Shown: one piece after another, positions 10,895-22,490 of the stretch
Layout of the letters: every line of letters begins with the position of its first letter
Position numbering within the stretch: the first letter of the stretch is position 1
DNA from: Ehretia macrophylla
Lineage: Eukaryota > Streptophyta > Magnoliopsida > Boraginales > Ehretiaceae
Direction of reading: 5' to 3'
Assembly: GCA_037974665.1 (NCBI GenBank)
Contig: CM075765.1
Location: forward strand, 20,814,648 to 20,878,647
Length of the DNA stretch: 64,000 nucleotides
Made by a program: the position numbers and the translations under genes
Notes under the pieces: model-generated
What the model saw: only the letters and a program-made list of their open reading frames with translations
Told to the model about the DNA's origin: nothing
The model's database searches: none

Positions 10895-13695
10895 GATTAT
10901 CTCAAGCTCTAGAGAGAGAAAACCCTCTCAAGGTGTTGCCTTTCACTGATGTTTATTTGCCTATTTCATCTTCTAATTCTCTGCTTCGTGCTTGGTTTGT
11001 GGCTCTCGAAAACCTTTCTTATGTGTTTCTCTTTACCTTGTTCTTACAATGGGAAGGGAACCTCACCAGAAGGAAAAAGGTTTGTCTTCCCGAATAAAAC
11101 CGTTGGAAAAAAAAAGTCAATCAGGTTAGAGAGAGATTCTCTCAATCTCTAGAGAGAGAAAACCCTCTCAAGGTACTGCCTTTAGCTGATGGTTTTTGCC
11201 TCTTTCATCGTCCGATTCTCTGCTTCGTTCTTGGTTCGTGGTTCTCGAAAAACCTATTTTACTTCTTGGTTTGTGGTTCTCGAAATCCTCTGTTCTGTGT
11301 TTCTCTTTATCCTCTTCCCACAATGGGAAGGAAACCTAACATGAAGGAGAAAAATCTTTTTCTCGAACAAAACTGCGGGAAATAAAAAAAGGTAAGTCAG
11401 GTTAGAGAGAGATTCTATCAAGCTCTAGAGAGAGAAACCCACCCAAGGTGCTGCCTTTCGACGATGTTTTTTCACCACTTTTGTCCTCCAATTCTTTGCT
11501 TCGTGCTTGGTTCGTGGTTCTCGGAAAGCTCTGCTTTACTTCTTGGTTCGTGTCCCTCAAAAAACTCTGTACTGTGCTACTCTTTACCTACTTCCCAAAA
11601 TGGGAAGAAAACCTAACATGAAGGAAAAAAACCATCTTCTCGAAAAAAACCGCTGGAAAAAAAAAGGTCAATCAGGTTAGGGAGAGAGTCTCTCAATCTC
11701 TAGAGAGAGAAAACCCTATCAAGGTACTGCATTTCGCTGATGTTTTTCTCCCCTTTCATCTTCCAATTCTCTACTTTGTGCTTGGTTCGTGGTTCTCGAA
11801 AACCTATGTTCTGTGTTTCTCTTTACCCTCTTCCAACAGTGGGAAGGAAACCGAACATGAAGGTGAAAAACCGTATTCTTGAACAAAACCGCTAGAAAAA
11901 AAAGGGTCAGTCAAGTTAGAGAGAGATTCTCTCAATCTCTTGAGAGAGAAAACCCTATCAAGGTGCTGCATTTCGCTGATGTTTTTTGCCTCTTTCAACT
12001 TCCAATTCTCTACTTCGTGCTTGGTTTGTGGTTCCCGAAAACCTATGTTCTGTGTTTCTCTTTACCCTCTTCCAACAGTGGGAAGGAAACCTAACATGAA
12101 GGTGAAAAACCGTATTCTCATACAAAACCGCTGGAAAAAAAAGGGTCAGTCAAGTAAGAGAGAGATTCTCTCAAGCTCTAGAGAGAGAAAACCCTATCAA
12201 GGTGCTGCATTTCGCTGATGTTTTTCGCCTATTTCATCTTCTAATTCTCTACTTTGTGCTTGGTTTGTGGTTCTCGAAAACCTATGTTCTGTGTTTCTCT
12301 TTACCCTCTTCCAAAAGTGGGAAGGAAACCTAACATGAAAGAGAAAAACTGTCTTCTCGAACAAAACCGCTAGAAAAAAAGGTCAGTCAGGTTAGAGAGA
12401 GATTCTCTCAAGCTCTAGAGAGAGAAAACCCTCTCAAGGTGCTGCCTTTCGACGATGTTTTTTCACCTCTTTCATCCTTCAATTCTCTGCTTCGTGCTTG
12501 GTTCGTGGTTCTCGGAAAGCTCTGCTTTACTTCTTGGTTCGTGTCTCTCAAAAACCTCTATACTGTGCTACTCTTTACCCTCTTCCCAAAATGGGAAGAA
12601 AACCTAACATGAAGGAGGAAAACCGTCTTCTCGAAAAAAACCGCTGGAAAAAAAAAGGTCAATCAGGTTAGAGAGAGAGTCTCTCAATCCCTAGAGAGAG
12701 AAAACCCTATCAAGGTGCTGCATTTCGCTGATGTTTTTCGCCTGTTTCATCTTATAATTCTCAACTTTGTGCTTGGTTCGTGATTCTCAAAAATCTATGT
12801 TCTGTGTTTGTCTTTACCCTCTTCCAACTGTGGGAAGGAAACCAAACATGAAGTTGAAATACCATCTTCTCGAACAAAACCATTGGAAAAAAAAGGTCAG
12901 TCAGGTTAGAGAGAGATTCTCTCAAGCTCTACAGAGAGAAAACCCTCTCAAGGTACTGCCTTTCGATGATGTTTTTTCACCTCTTTCATCCTCCAATTCT
13001 CTGCTTCGTGCTTGGTTCGTGGTTCTCAGAAAGCTCTGCTTTACTTCTTCATTCGTGTCTCTCGAAAACCTCTGTACTGTGTTTCTCTTTCCCCTCTTCC
13101 AATAGTCGGAAGGAAACCAAACATGAAGGTGAAAAACATCATTCTCGAACAAAATCGTAGGAAAAAAAAGGGTCAGTCAGGTTAGAGAGAGATTCTCTCA
13201 AGCTCTAGAGAGAGAAAACCCTATCAAGGTGCTGCATTTCGCTGACGTTTTTCGCCTCTTTCATCTTCCAATTCTCTACTTCGTGCTTGGTTTGTGGTTC
13301 TCGAAAACCAATGTTCTGTGTTTCTCTTTACCCTCTTCCAATAGTGGGAAGGAAACCTAACATGAAGAAGAAAAACCGTCCTCTCGAACAAAATTGCTGG
13401 AAAAAAAAAGGTCAGTTAGGTTAGAGAGAGATTCTCTGAAGCTCTAGAGAGAGAAAACCTTCTCTAGGTGCTGCCTTTCGGTGATGTTTTTTCGCCTCTT
13501 TCATCTTCCAATTCTCTATTTCGTGCTTGGTTCGTGGTTCTCGGAAACCTATGCTTTACTTCTTGGTTCGTGGCTCTCGAAAACCTATGTTCTTTGTTTT
13601 TCTTTACATTCTTCCTACAATGGGAAGGAAACCTAACCAGAAGGAGAAAAGTTCATCTTCTCAAAAAAAAAAAAAAGTCTGTAATGGGAGAGAGA
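10895..13695 (+). repeat. Segmental duplication, copy 2 (partner 6892-9406)
   Basis: Collinear with 6892-9406, as shown by unit spacing and rare markers (TTTCGACGATG at about 11455; CTGTGCTACTCTTTACC near 11570, matching CTCTGCTACTCTTTACC near 7570). It holds one additional full-length unit at 12915-13190, which looks like a copy of the 12401 unit placed by unequal exchange. Confidence 0.87.
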
Positions 13696-15493
13696 GATTC
13701 TCTCAAGCTCAAGAGAGAGAAAACCCTCTCAAGGTACTGCCTTCCGCTGAAGTTTTTTGCCTCTTTCATCTTCCAATTCTCTGGTTCGTGCTTGGTTCGT
13801 GGTTCTCGGAAAACCTACTTTACTTCTCGGTTTGTGGTTCTCGAAAACCTCTATTCTGTGTTTCTCTTTACCCTTTTCCCACAATGGGAAGGAATCCTAA
13901 CATGAAGGACAAAAACTGTCTTCTCAAACAAAACCGCTGGAAAAAAAAGGGTCAGTCAGGTTAGATAGAGATTCTCTCAATCTCTAGAGAGGGAAAACCC
14001 TATCAAGGAGCTGTATTTCGTTGATGTTTTTCGCCTCTTTCATCTTCCAATTCTCGACTTCGTGCTTCGTTTATTGTCCCCGAAAACCTATGTTCTGTGT
14101 TTCTCTTTACCCTCTTCCAACAGTGGGAATGAAACCGAACATGAAGGAGAAAAACCATCTTCTCGAACAAAACCGCTGGAAAATAAAGGTCAGTCAGGTT
14201 AGAGAGAGATTCTCTCAAGCTCTAGAGAGAGAAAACCCTCTCAAGGTGCTGCCTTTCGACGATGTTTTTTCACCTCTTTCATCCTCCAATTCTCTGCTTC
14301 GTGCTTGGTTCGTGGTTCTCGGAAAGGTCTGCTTTACTTCTTGGTTCGTGTCTCTCAAAGACCTATGTACTTTGCTACTCTTTACCCTATTCCCAAAATG
14401 GGAAGAAAACCTAATATGAAGGAGAAAAGCCGTCTTCTCGAAAAAAACCCCTGGAAAAAAAGGTCAATCAGGTTAGAGAGAGAGTCTCTCAATCTCTAGA
14501 GAGAGAAAACCCTATCAAGGTGCTGCATTTCACTGATGTTTTTCACCACTTTCATCTTCCAATTCTCTACTTTGTGCTTGGTTCGTGGTTCTCGAAAACC
14601 TATGTTCTATGTTTCTCTTTCCCCTCTTCCAACAGTCGGAAGAAAACCAAACATGAAGGTGAAAAACTGTCTTCTCGAACAAAACCGCAGGAAAAAAAAG
14701 GGTCAGTCAGGTTAGAGAGAGATTCTCTCAAGCTCTACAGAGAGAAAACCCTATCAAGGTGCTGCATTTCGCTAATGTTTTTCGCATCTTTCATCTTCCA
14801 ATTCTCTACTTTGAGCATGGTTTGTTGTTCTCGAAAACCTATATTATGTGTTTCTCTTTACCCCCTTCCAACGATGGGAAGGAAACCTAACATGAAGGAG
14901 AAAAACTGTCCTCTTGAACAAAACCACTGGAAAAAAAAAGGTCAGTCAGGTTAGAGAGAGATTCTCTCAAGCTCTAGAGAGAGAAAACCTTCTCTAGGTG
15001 CTGCCTTTCGCTGATGATTTTTTGCCTCTTTCATCTTCCAATTCTCAGTTTTGTGCTTGGTTCATGGTTCTCGGAAACCTATGCTTTACTTCTTGGTGCG
15101 TGGTTCTCAAAAACCTCTGTTCTTTGTTTTTCTTTATATTCTTCCCACAATGGGAAGGAAACTTAACCAGAAGGAGAAAGGCTCATCTTCTCAAAAAAAA
15201 AAGTCAGTAATGGTAGAGAGAGATTCTCTCAAGCTCAAGAGAGAGAAAACCCTCTCAAGGTACTGCCTTCCGCTGAAGTTTTTTGCCTCTTTCATCTTCC
15301 AATTCTCTGGTTCGTGCTTGGTTCGTGGTTCTCGAAAAAACTACTTTAGTTTTTGGTTCGTGGTTCTCGAAAACCTCTATTCTGTGTTTCTTTTTACCCT
15401 CTTCCCACAATGGGAAGGAAACCTAACATGAAGGACAATAACCATCTTCTCGAACAAAACTGCTGGAAAAAAGGGTCAGTCAGTTTACAGAGA
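12401..15493 (+). repeat. Tandem duplication within the left arm (about 1.5-1.8 kb period)
   Basis: Units 12401, 12677, 13191, 13430 and 13696 match 14208, 14482, 14721, 14960 and 15222. Offsets are 1807, 1805, 1530, 1530 and 1526, the change marking the extra unit at 12915. Clear markers are AAAACCTTCTCTAGGTGCTG at about 13456 and 14987, and GTAATGG before an anchor with CTCAAGAGAGAG at 13681 and 15208. Confidence 0.8.
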
Positions 15494-16553
15494 GATTCTC
15501 TCAAGCTCTAGAGATAGAAATTTTCTCAAGGTGCTGCCTTTTGCTGATGTTTTTTCGCCTCTTTCATCCTCCAATTCTCTGCTTCGTGCTTGATTCGTGG
15601 TTCTTGAAAACCTATGCTTTACTTCTTGGTTCGTGCATCTCGAAACCTCTATTCTGTGTTTTCTTTACCTTCTTCCCACAATGGAAAGGACACCTAACCA
15701 AAAGGAGAAAGGTTCATCTTCTCAAAAAAAAAAAAGTCAGCCATGTTAGAGAGAGATTCTCTCAAGCTCTAGAGAGAGAAAACCCACTGATCATACTGCC
15801 ATTCGCTGAACTTTTTTGCCTCTTTCATCTTCCAACTGTCTGCTTCGTGCTTGGTTCGTGGTTCTCGGAAACCTATGCTTTACTTCTTGGTTCGTGGCTC
15901 TCGAAAACCTCTGTTCTGTGCTTCTCTTTACCCTCTTCCCACAATGGGAAAAAAACCTACCATGAGGAGAAAAACTGTCTTCTCAAACAAAACCGCTGGA
16001 AAAAAAAGGTCAGTCATGTTAGAGAGAGATTCTCTCAAACTCTAGAGAGAGAAAACCCTCTCAAGGAGTTGCCTTTCGTTGATGTTTTTTCGCCTCTTTC
16101 ATCTTCCAATTCTCTGCTTCGTGCTTGGTTCGTGGTTCTCGGAAACCTATGCTTTACTTTTTGGTTCGCGGTTCTCTAAAACCTCTGTTCTTTGTTTTTA
16201 TTTACCTTCTTCCCACAATGGGAAGGAAACCTAACTAGAAGGAGAAAGGTTCATCTTCTCAAAAAAATAAAAAAGTCAGTCAACTAGAGGGAGATTCTCT
16301 CAAGCTCTACAGAGAGAAAACCCTCTCAAGGTACTGCCTTCCGTTGAAGTTTTTCGCCTCTTTCATCTTCCAATTCTCTGCTTCGTGGTTGTCGAAAAAC
16401 CTGCTTTACTTCTTGGTTCGTGGTTCTCGAAAATCTCTATTATGTGTTTCTCTTTACCCTCTTCCCACAATGCGAAGGAAACCTAACATGAAGGAGAAAA
16501 ACCGTCTTCTCGAACAAAATCGTCGAAATAAAAGGTCAATTAGGTTAGAGAGA
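15494..16553 (+). repeat. Segmental duplication, copy 2 (partner 9144-10218)
   Basis: See the partner for shared markers. The next two units, 16554-17072, instead match 5573-6085 (shared TATAGTCTGTCATG followed by a unit missing the anchor dyad, and a CTAACATCAA linker). The block is therefore a mosaic of pieces from two other places in the arm. Confidence 0.78.
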
Positions 16554-17072
16554 GATTCTCGCAAGATCTAGAGAGAGAAAACCCTCTCAAGGTACTGCCC
16601 TTCTCTGATATTTTTTTGCATCTTTCATCTTGCAATTCTCTGCTTTGTGCTTCGTTCGTGGTTCTCGGAAACCTATGCTTTACTTCGTGGTTCGTGGCAC
16701 TCGAAAACCGCTGTTCTGTGTTTTTCTTTACCTTCTTCCCACAATGGCAAGGAAACCTAACCAGAAGGAGAAATGTTCATCTTCTCAAAAAAAAATTATA
16801 GTCTGTCATGTTAGAGAGAGAGAAAACCCTCTCAAGGTACTACCTTTCGCTGAAGTTTTTCGCCTATTTCATATTCCAATTCTCTGCTTCGTGCTTGGTT
16901 CGTGGATCTCTGAAAACCTACTTTACTTCTTGGTTTATGGTTCTCGAAAACCACTGTTCTGTGTTTCCCTTTACACTCTTCCCACAATAGGAAGGAAACC
17001 TAACATCAAGGAGAAAAACCTTCTTCTAGAACAAAACCGCTGGAAAAAAAAAGTTCATTCAGGTTAGAGAGA

Positions 17073-20000
17073 TATTCTCTAAAGCTCTAGAGAGAGAAAA
17101 CCCACTCAAGGTGCTGCCTTTCACTGATGTTTTTTCGCCTCTTTCATCTTCCAATTCTCTGCTTCGTGCTTGGTTCGTGGTTCTCGAAAACCTATGTTTT
17201 ACTTCTTGGTTCGTGCCTCTCGAAAGCATTTGTTCTGTGTTTTCCTTTACCATCTTCCCACAATGGAAAGGAAACCTAACCAGAAGGAGAAAGGTTCCTC
17301 ATCTCAAAAAAAATAAAAAATTGACAGTCATGTTAGAGAGAGATTCTCCCAAGCTCTAGAGAGAGAAAACCCTCTCAAGGTGCTGCCTTTCGCTGAAGTT
17401 TTTTCGCCTCTTTCATCTTCCAATTCTCTGCTTCTTGGTTAGTTGGTGGTTCTCGAAAACCTATGCTTTACTTCTTGTTTCGTGGCTCTCGAAAACCTCT
17501 ATTATATTTTTTTCTTTACCTTTTTCCCACAATGGGATGGAAACCTAACCAGAAGGAGAAAGGTTCGTCTTGAAAAAAAAAAAAGTCAGTCATGTTAGAG
17601 AGAGATTCTCTCAAGCTCTAGAGAGAGCAAACCCACTCAAGGTAGTGCCTGTCGCTGAAGTTTTTCGCCTCTTTGATCTTCCAATTCTCTGTTTCGTGCT
17701 TTGTTCGTGGTTCTCGGAAACTTCTGCTTTTGTTCTTGATTTGTGGCTCTCGGAAACCCCTGTTCTATGTTTCTCTTTACCTTCATCCCACAATGGGAAG
17801 AAAACCTAACAAGAAGGAGAAAGGTTCGTCTTCTAAAAAAAAAATAGTCAGTTAGGTTAGAGATAGATTCTCTCAAGCTCTAGAGAGAGAAAACCCTCTC
17901 AAGGTGTTGTCTTTCGCTGATGTTTTTTTGCTTATTTCATCATCTAATTCTCTGCTTCGTGCATGTTTGGTGGTTCTCGGAAACCTCTGCTTTACATCTT
18001 GGTTTGTGTCTCTCGAAAACTTCTCTTCTGTGTTTCTCTTTACCTTGTTCCCACAATAGGAAAGAAACCTCACCAGAAGGAGAAAGGTTCATCTTCTCAA
18101 ATAAAATCGTTGGAAAAAAAAAAGTCAATCAGGTTAGAGAGTGATTTTCTCAAGCTCTAGAGGGAGAAAACCCTCTCAAGGTGTTGCCTTTCGCAGATTT
18201 TTTTTGCCTATTTCATCTTCTAATTCTCTGCTTCGTGCTTGGTTCGTGGCTCTCGAAAACCATTCTTTTGAGTTTCTCTTTACCTTGTTCCCACAATGGG
18301 ATGGGAACCTCACCAGAAGGAGAAAGGTTCGTCTTCCCGAATAAAACCGTTGGAAAAAAAAAAAGTCAATCAGGTTAGAGAGAGATTCTCTCAATCTCTA
18401 GAGAGATAAAACCCTCTCAAGGTACTGCCTTTCGCTGATGTTTTTCGCCTATTTCATCTTCCAATTCTCTACTTCGTTCTTGGTTCGTGGTTCTCGGAAA
18501 ACCTATTTTACATCATGGTTTGTGGTTCTCAAAATCCTCTATTTTGTGTTTCTCTTAATCCTCTTCCCACAATGGGAAGGAAACCTAACATGAAGGAGAA
18601 AAATCTTCTTCTCGAACAAAACCGCTGGAAATAAAAAAAAGGTGAGTCAGGTTAGGGAGAGATTCTATCAAGCTCTACGGAGAGAAAACCCACTCAAGGT
18701 GCTGCCTTTCGATGATGTTTTTTCACCTCTTTCATCTTCCAATTCTTTGCTTCATGCTTGGTTCATGGTTCTCAGAAAGCTCTGCATTACATCTTGGTTC
18801 GTGTCTCTCGAAAACCTCTGTACCCTATTACTCTTTACCCTCTTCCCACAATGGAAAGGAAACCTAACATGAAGGAGAAAAACCGTCTTCTCGAACAAAA
18901 CCGCTGGAACAAAATAGGTCAATCAGGTCAGAGAGAGATTCTCTCAATCTTTAGAGAGAGAAAACCCTATCAACGTGTTGTATTCGCTAATTTTTTTTGC
19001 CTCTTTCATCTTCCAATTCTCTACTTTGTTCTTGGTTCGTGGTTCTCGAAAGCCTATGTTCTGTGTTTCTCTTTACCCTCTTCCAACAATGGGAAGGAAA
19101 CCTAACATGAAAGAGAAAAATCGACTTCTCGAACGAAACCGCTGGAAAAAAAAGGGTCAGTTAGGTTAGAGAGAGATTCTCTCAAGCTCTTGAGAGAGAA
19201 GACCCTTTCAATGTGCTGCCTTTCACTGATTTTTTTGGCCCTTTCATCTTCCAATTCTCTGTTTCGTGCTTGGTTCGTGGTTCTCGGAAACCTATGCTTT
19301 ACTTCTTGGTTTGTGGCTCTCGAAAGCAATTGTTCTGTGTTTTCCTTTACCATCTTCCCACTATGGAAAGGAAACCTAACTAGAAGGAGAAAGGTTCCTC
19401 CTCTAATAAAAATAAAAAATTGGCAGTCATGTTAGAGAGAGATTCTCTCAAGCTCTAGACAAAGAAAACCCTCTCAAGGTGCTGCCTTTTGCTGAAGTTT
19501 TTTCACCTATTTCATCTTCCAATTCTCTGCTTTGTGTTTGGTTGGTGGTTCGCGGAAACCTCTATTCTGTGTTTTTCTTTACCTTTTTCCCACAATGGGA
19601 TGGAAACCTAACCAGAAGGAGAAAGGTTTATCTTGACAAAAAAAAAAAAAAGTCAGTCATTATAGAGAGAGATTCTCTCAAGCTGTAGAGAAAGCAAACC
19701 CTCTCAAGGTAGTGCCTGTCGCTGAAGTTTTTCGCCTCTTTAATCTTCCAATTCTTTGCTTCGTGCTTTGTTTGTGGTTCTCGGAAACTTATGCTTTTCT
19801 TCTTGGTTTGTGGATCTCGAAACCCTTGTTCTGTGTTTCTCTTTACCTTCATCCCATAATGGGAAGGAAGCCTAACAAGAAGGAGAAAGGTTCGTCTTCT
19901 AAAAAAAAAATAGTCAGTCAGGTTAGAGATAGATTCTCTCAAGCTCTAGAGAGAGAAAACCCTCTCAAGGTGTTGCCTTTCGCTGATGTTGTTTTGCCTA

Positions 20001-21232
20001 TTTCATCTTCTAATTCTCCGCTTCGTCCTTGGTTCGTGACTCTCGAAAACCATTCTTCTGAGTTTCTCTTTACCTTGTTCCCACAATGGGAAGGGAACCT
20101 CACCAGTAGGAGAAAGGTTCGTCTTCCCGAATAAAATCGTTGGAAAAAAAAAGTCAATCAGGTTAGAGAGAGATTCTCTCAATCTCTAGGGAGAGAAAAC
20201 CCTCTCAAGGTACTGCTTTTCGCTGATGTTTTTCACCTCTTTCATCTTCCGATTCTCTGCTTCGTTCTTGGTTCGTGGTTCTCGGAAAACATATTTTACT
20301 TCATGGTTCGTGGTTCTCAAAAACCTCTGTTCTGTGTTTCTCTTTACCCTCCTCCTACACTGGGAAGGAAACCTAACATGAGGGAGAAAAACTGACTTCT
20401 CGAACAAAACCGCTGGAAAAAAAAGGGTCAGTCAGGTTACAGAGAGATTCTCTCAAGCTCTAGAGAGAGAAAACCCTCTCAACGTGCTGCCTTTCGCTAA
20501 TTTTTTTGCCTCTTTCATCGTCCAATTCTCTGCTCCGTTCTTGGTTCGTGGTTCTCGGAAAACCTATTTTACTTCATGGTTTGTGGTTCTCAAAAACCTC
20601 TTTCTGTGTTTCTCTTTATCCTCTTCCCACAATGGGAAGGAAACCTAACATGAAGGAGAAAAATCTTCTTCTCGAAAAAAATCGCTGGAAATAAAAAAAA
20701 GGTGAGTCAGGTTAGAGAGAGATTTTTTCAAGTTCTAGGGAGAGAAAACTCACTCAAGGTGCTACCTTTCGATGATGTTTCTTCACCTCTTTCATCTTCC
20801 AATTCTTTGTTTCATGCTTGGTTCGTGGTTCTCGGAAAGCTCTGCATTACTTCTTGGTTCTTGTCTCTTGAAAACCTCTATACTCTGTTACTCTTTACCC
20901 TCTTCCCACAATGGAAAGGAAACCTAACATGAAGGAGAAAAACAGTCTTCTCGAACAAAACCGCTGGAAAAAAAGGTCAATCATATTAGAGAGAGATTCT
21001 CTCAATCTTTAGAGAGAGAAAACCCTATCAATATGTTGTATTTCGCTACTTTTTTTGCCTCTTTCATCATCCAATTCTCTACTTCGTGCTTGGTTCGTGG
21101 TTCTCGAAAGCCTATGTTCTGTGTTTCTCTTTACCCTTTTCCAATAGTGGGAAGGAAACCTAACATGAAGGAGAAAAACCGACTTCTCGAACTAAACCGC
21201 TGGAAAAAAAAGGGTTAGTCAGGTTAGAGAGA
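17073..21232 (+). repeat. Higher-order repeat of about 2.06-2.10 kb (eight units), two copies
   Basis: Copy 1 is 17073-19174 and copy 2 is 19175-21232; a third begins at 21233. Matching starts include 17342/19441/21471, 17604/19671, 18384/20446, 18661/20721, 18937/20995 and 19175/21233. Markers: GTGTTTTCCTTTACCATC with GAAAGGAAACC; GAGAGCAAACCC with TTTGATCTTCC or TTTAATCTTCC; GGTGAGTCAGG; and a Met-like short unit with CTATCAACGTG/CTATCAATATG. The unit at 17866 has no partner in copy 2, and 20172 has none in copy 1, which shows single-monomer gain and loss. Confidence 0.85.
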
Positions 21233-22490
21233 GATTCTCTCAAGCTCTTGAGAGAGAAGACCCTCTCAATGTGCTGCCTTTCGCTGATTTTTCTGCCTCT
21301 TTCATCTTCTAATTCTCTGCTTCGTGCTTGGTTCGTGGTTCGTGGCTCTCGAAAGCATTTGTTCTGTGTTTTCCTTTACCATCTTCCCACAATGGAAAGG
21401 AAACCTAACCAGAAGGAGAAAGGTTCCTCCTCTCAAAAAAAATAAAAAATTGGTAGTCATGTTAGAGAGAGATTCTCTCAAGCTCTTGAGAGAGAAAACC
21501 CTCTCAAGGTGCTTCCTTTCGCTGAAGTTTTTTCACCTATTACATCTTCCAATTCTCTGCTTCGTGGTTGGTTGGTGGTTCTCGGAAACCTCTGCATTTC
21601 TTATTGGTTCGTGGCTCTCGAATACCCTTGTTCTATGTTTCTCATTAACTTCTTCGCACAATGGGAAGGTAACCTAACAAGAAGGAGAATGGTTCGTCTT
21701 CTAAAAAAAAAAAAAAAGTCAGTCAGGTTAGAGAGAGATTCTCTCAAGCTCTAGAGAGAGAAAACCATCTCAAGGTACTGCTTTTCGCTTATGTTTTTTT
21801 CGCATATTTCATCTTCCAATTCTCTTCTTCGTGCTTAGTTCGTGGTCCTCGGAAAACCTACTTTACATGTTGGTTTATGGTTCTTGAAAACCTATGTTCT
21901 GTGTTTCTCTTTGCCCTCTTCCCACAATGGGAAGGAAACCTAACATGAAAGAGCAAAACCGTCTTCTCGAACAAATTCGCTGGAGAAAAAAAACCTCAGT
22001 CAGGTTAGAGAGAGATTCTCTCAAGTTCAAGAGAGAGTAAACCCTCGCAAGGTTCTGGATTTCCCTGTTGTTTTTTCGCCTCTTTCATCTTCCAATTCTC
22101 CAATTCGTGCTTGGTTCGTGGTTCTCTTTGCCCTCTTCCCACAATGGGAAGAAAACCTAACATGAAAGGGAAAAACTGTCCTCTCGAACAAAACCGTTGG
22201 AAAAAAAGTCAATTAGTTTAGAGAAAGATTCTCTCAAGCTCTAGAGAGAGAAAACTCCCTAAAGGTGCTGCCTTTCATTGATGTTTTTTCGCCTTTTTCA
22301 TCATCTGATTCTCTGCTTCGTGCTTGGTTCGTGGCTCTCGGAAACCTATGTTTTACTTCTTGGTTCATGGCTCTCGAAAACCTCTATTCTGCTTTTTTCT
22401 TTACCTTCTTCGTACAATGGGAAGGAAACCTAACCAGTACGAGAAAGGTTCATCTTCTAAAAAAAAAAAAAGTCATTCATGTTAGAGAGA

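Noticed and set aside
15541-16179. Longest open frame, 212 codons on the + strand
   Set aside because: It passes through more than two satellite units and changes the frame of the repeat as it goes. The same region is broken in neighbouring copies, it shows no domain, and other frames are open too.
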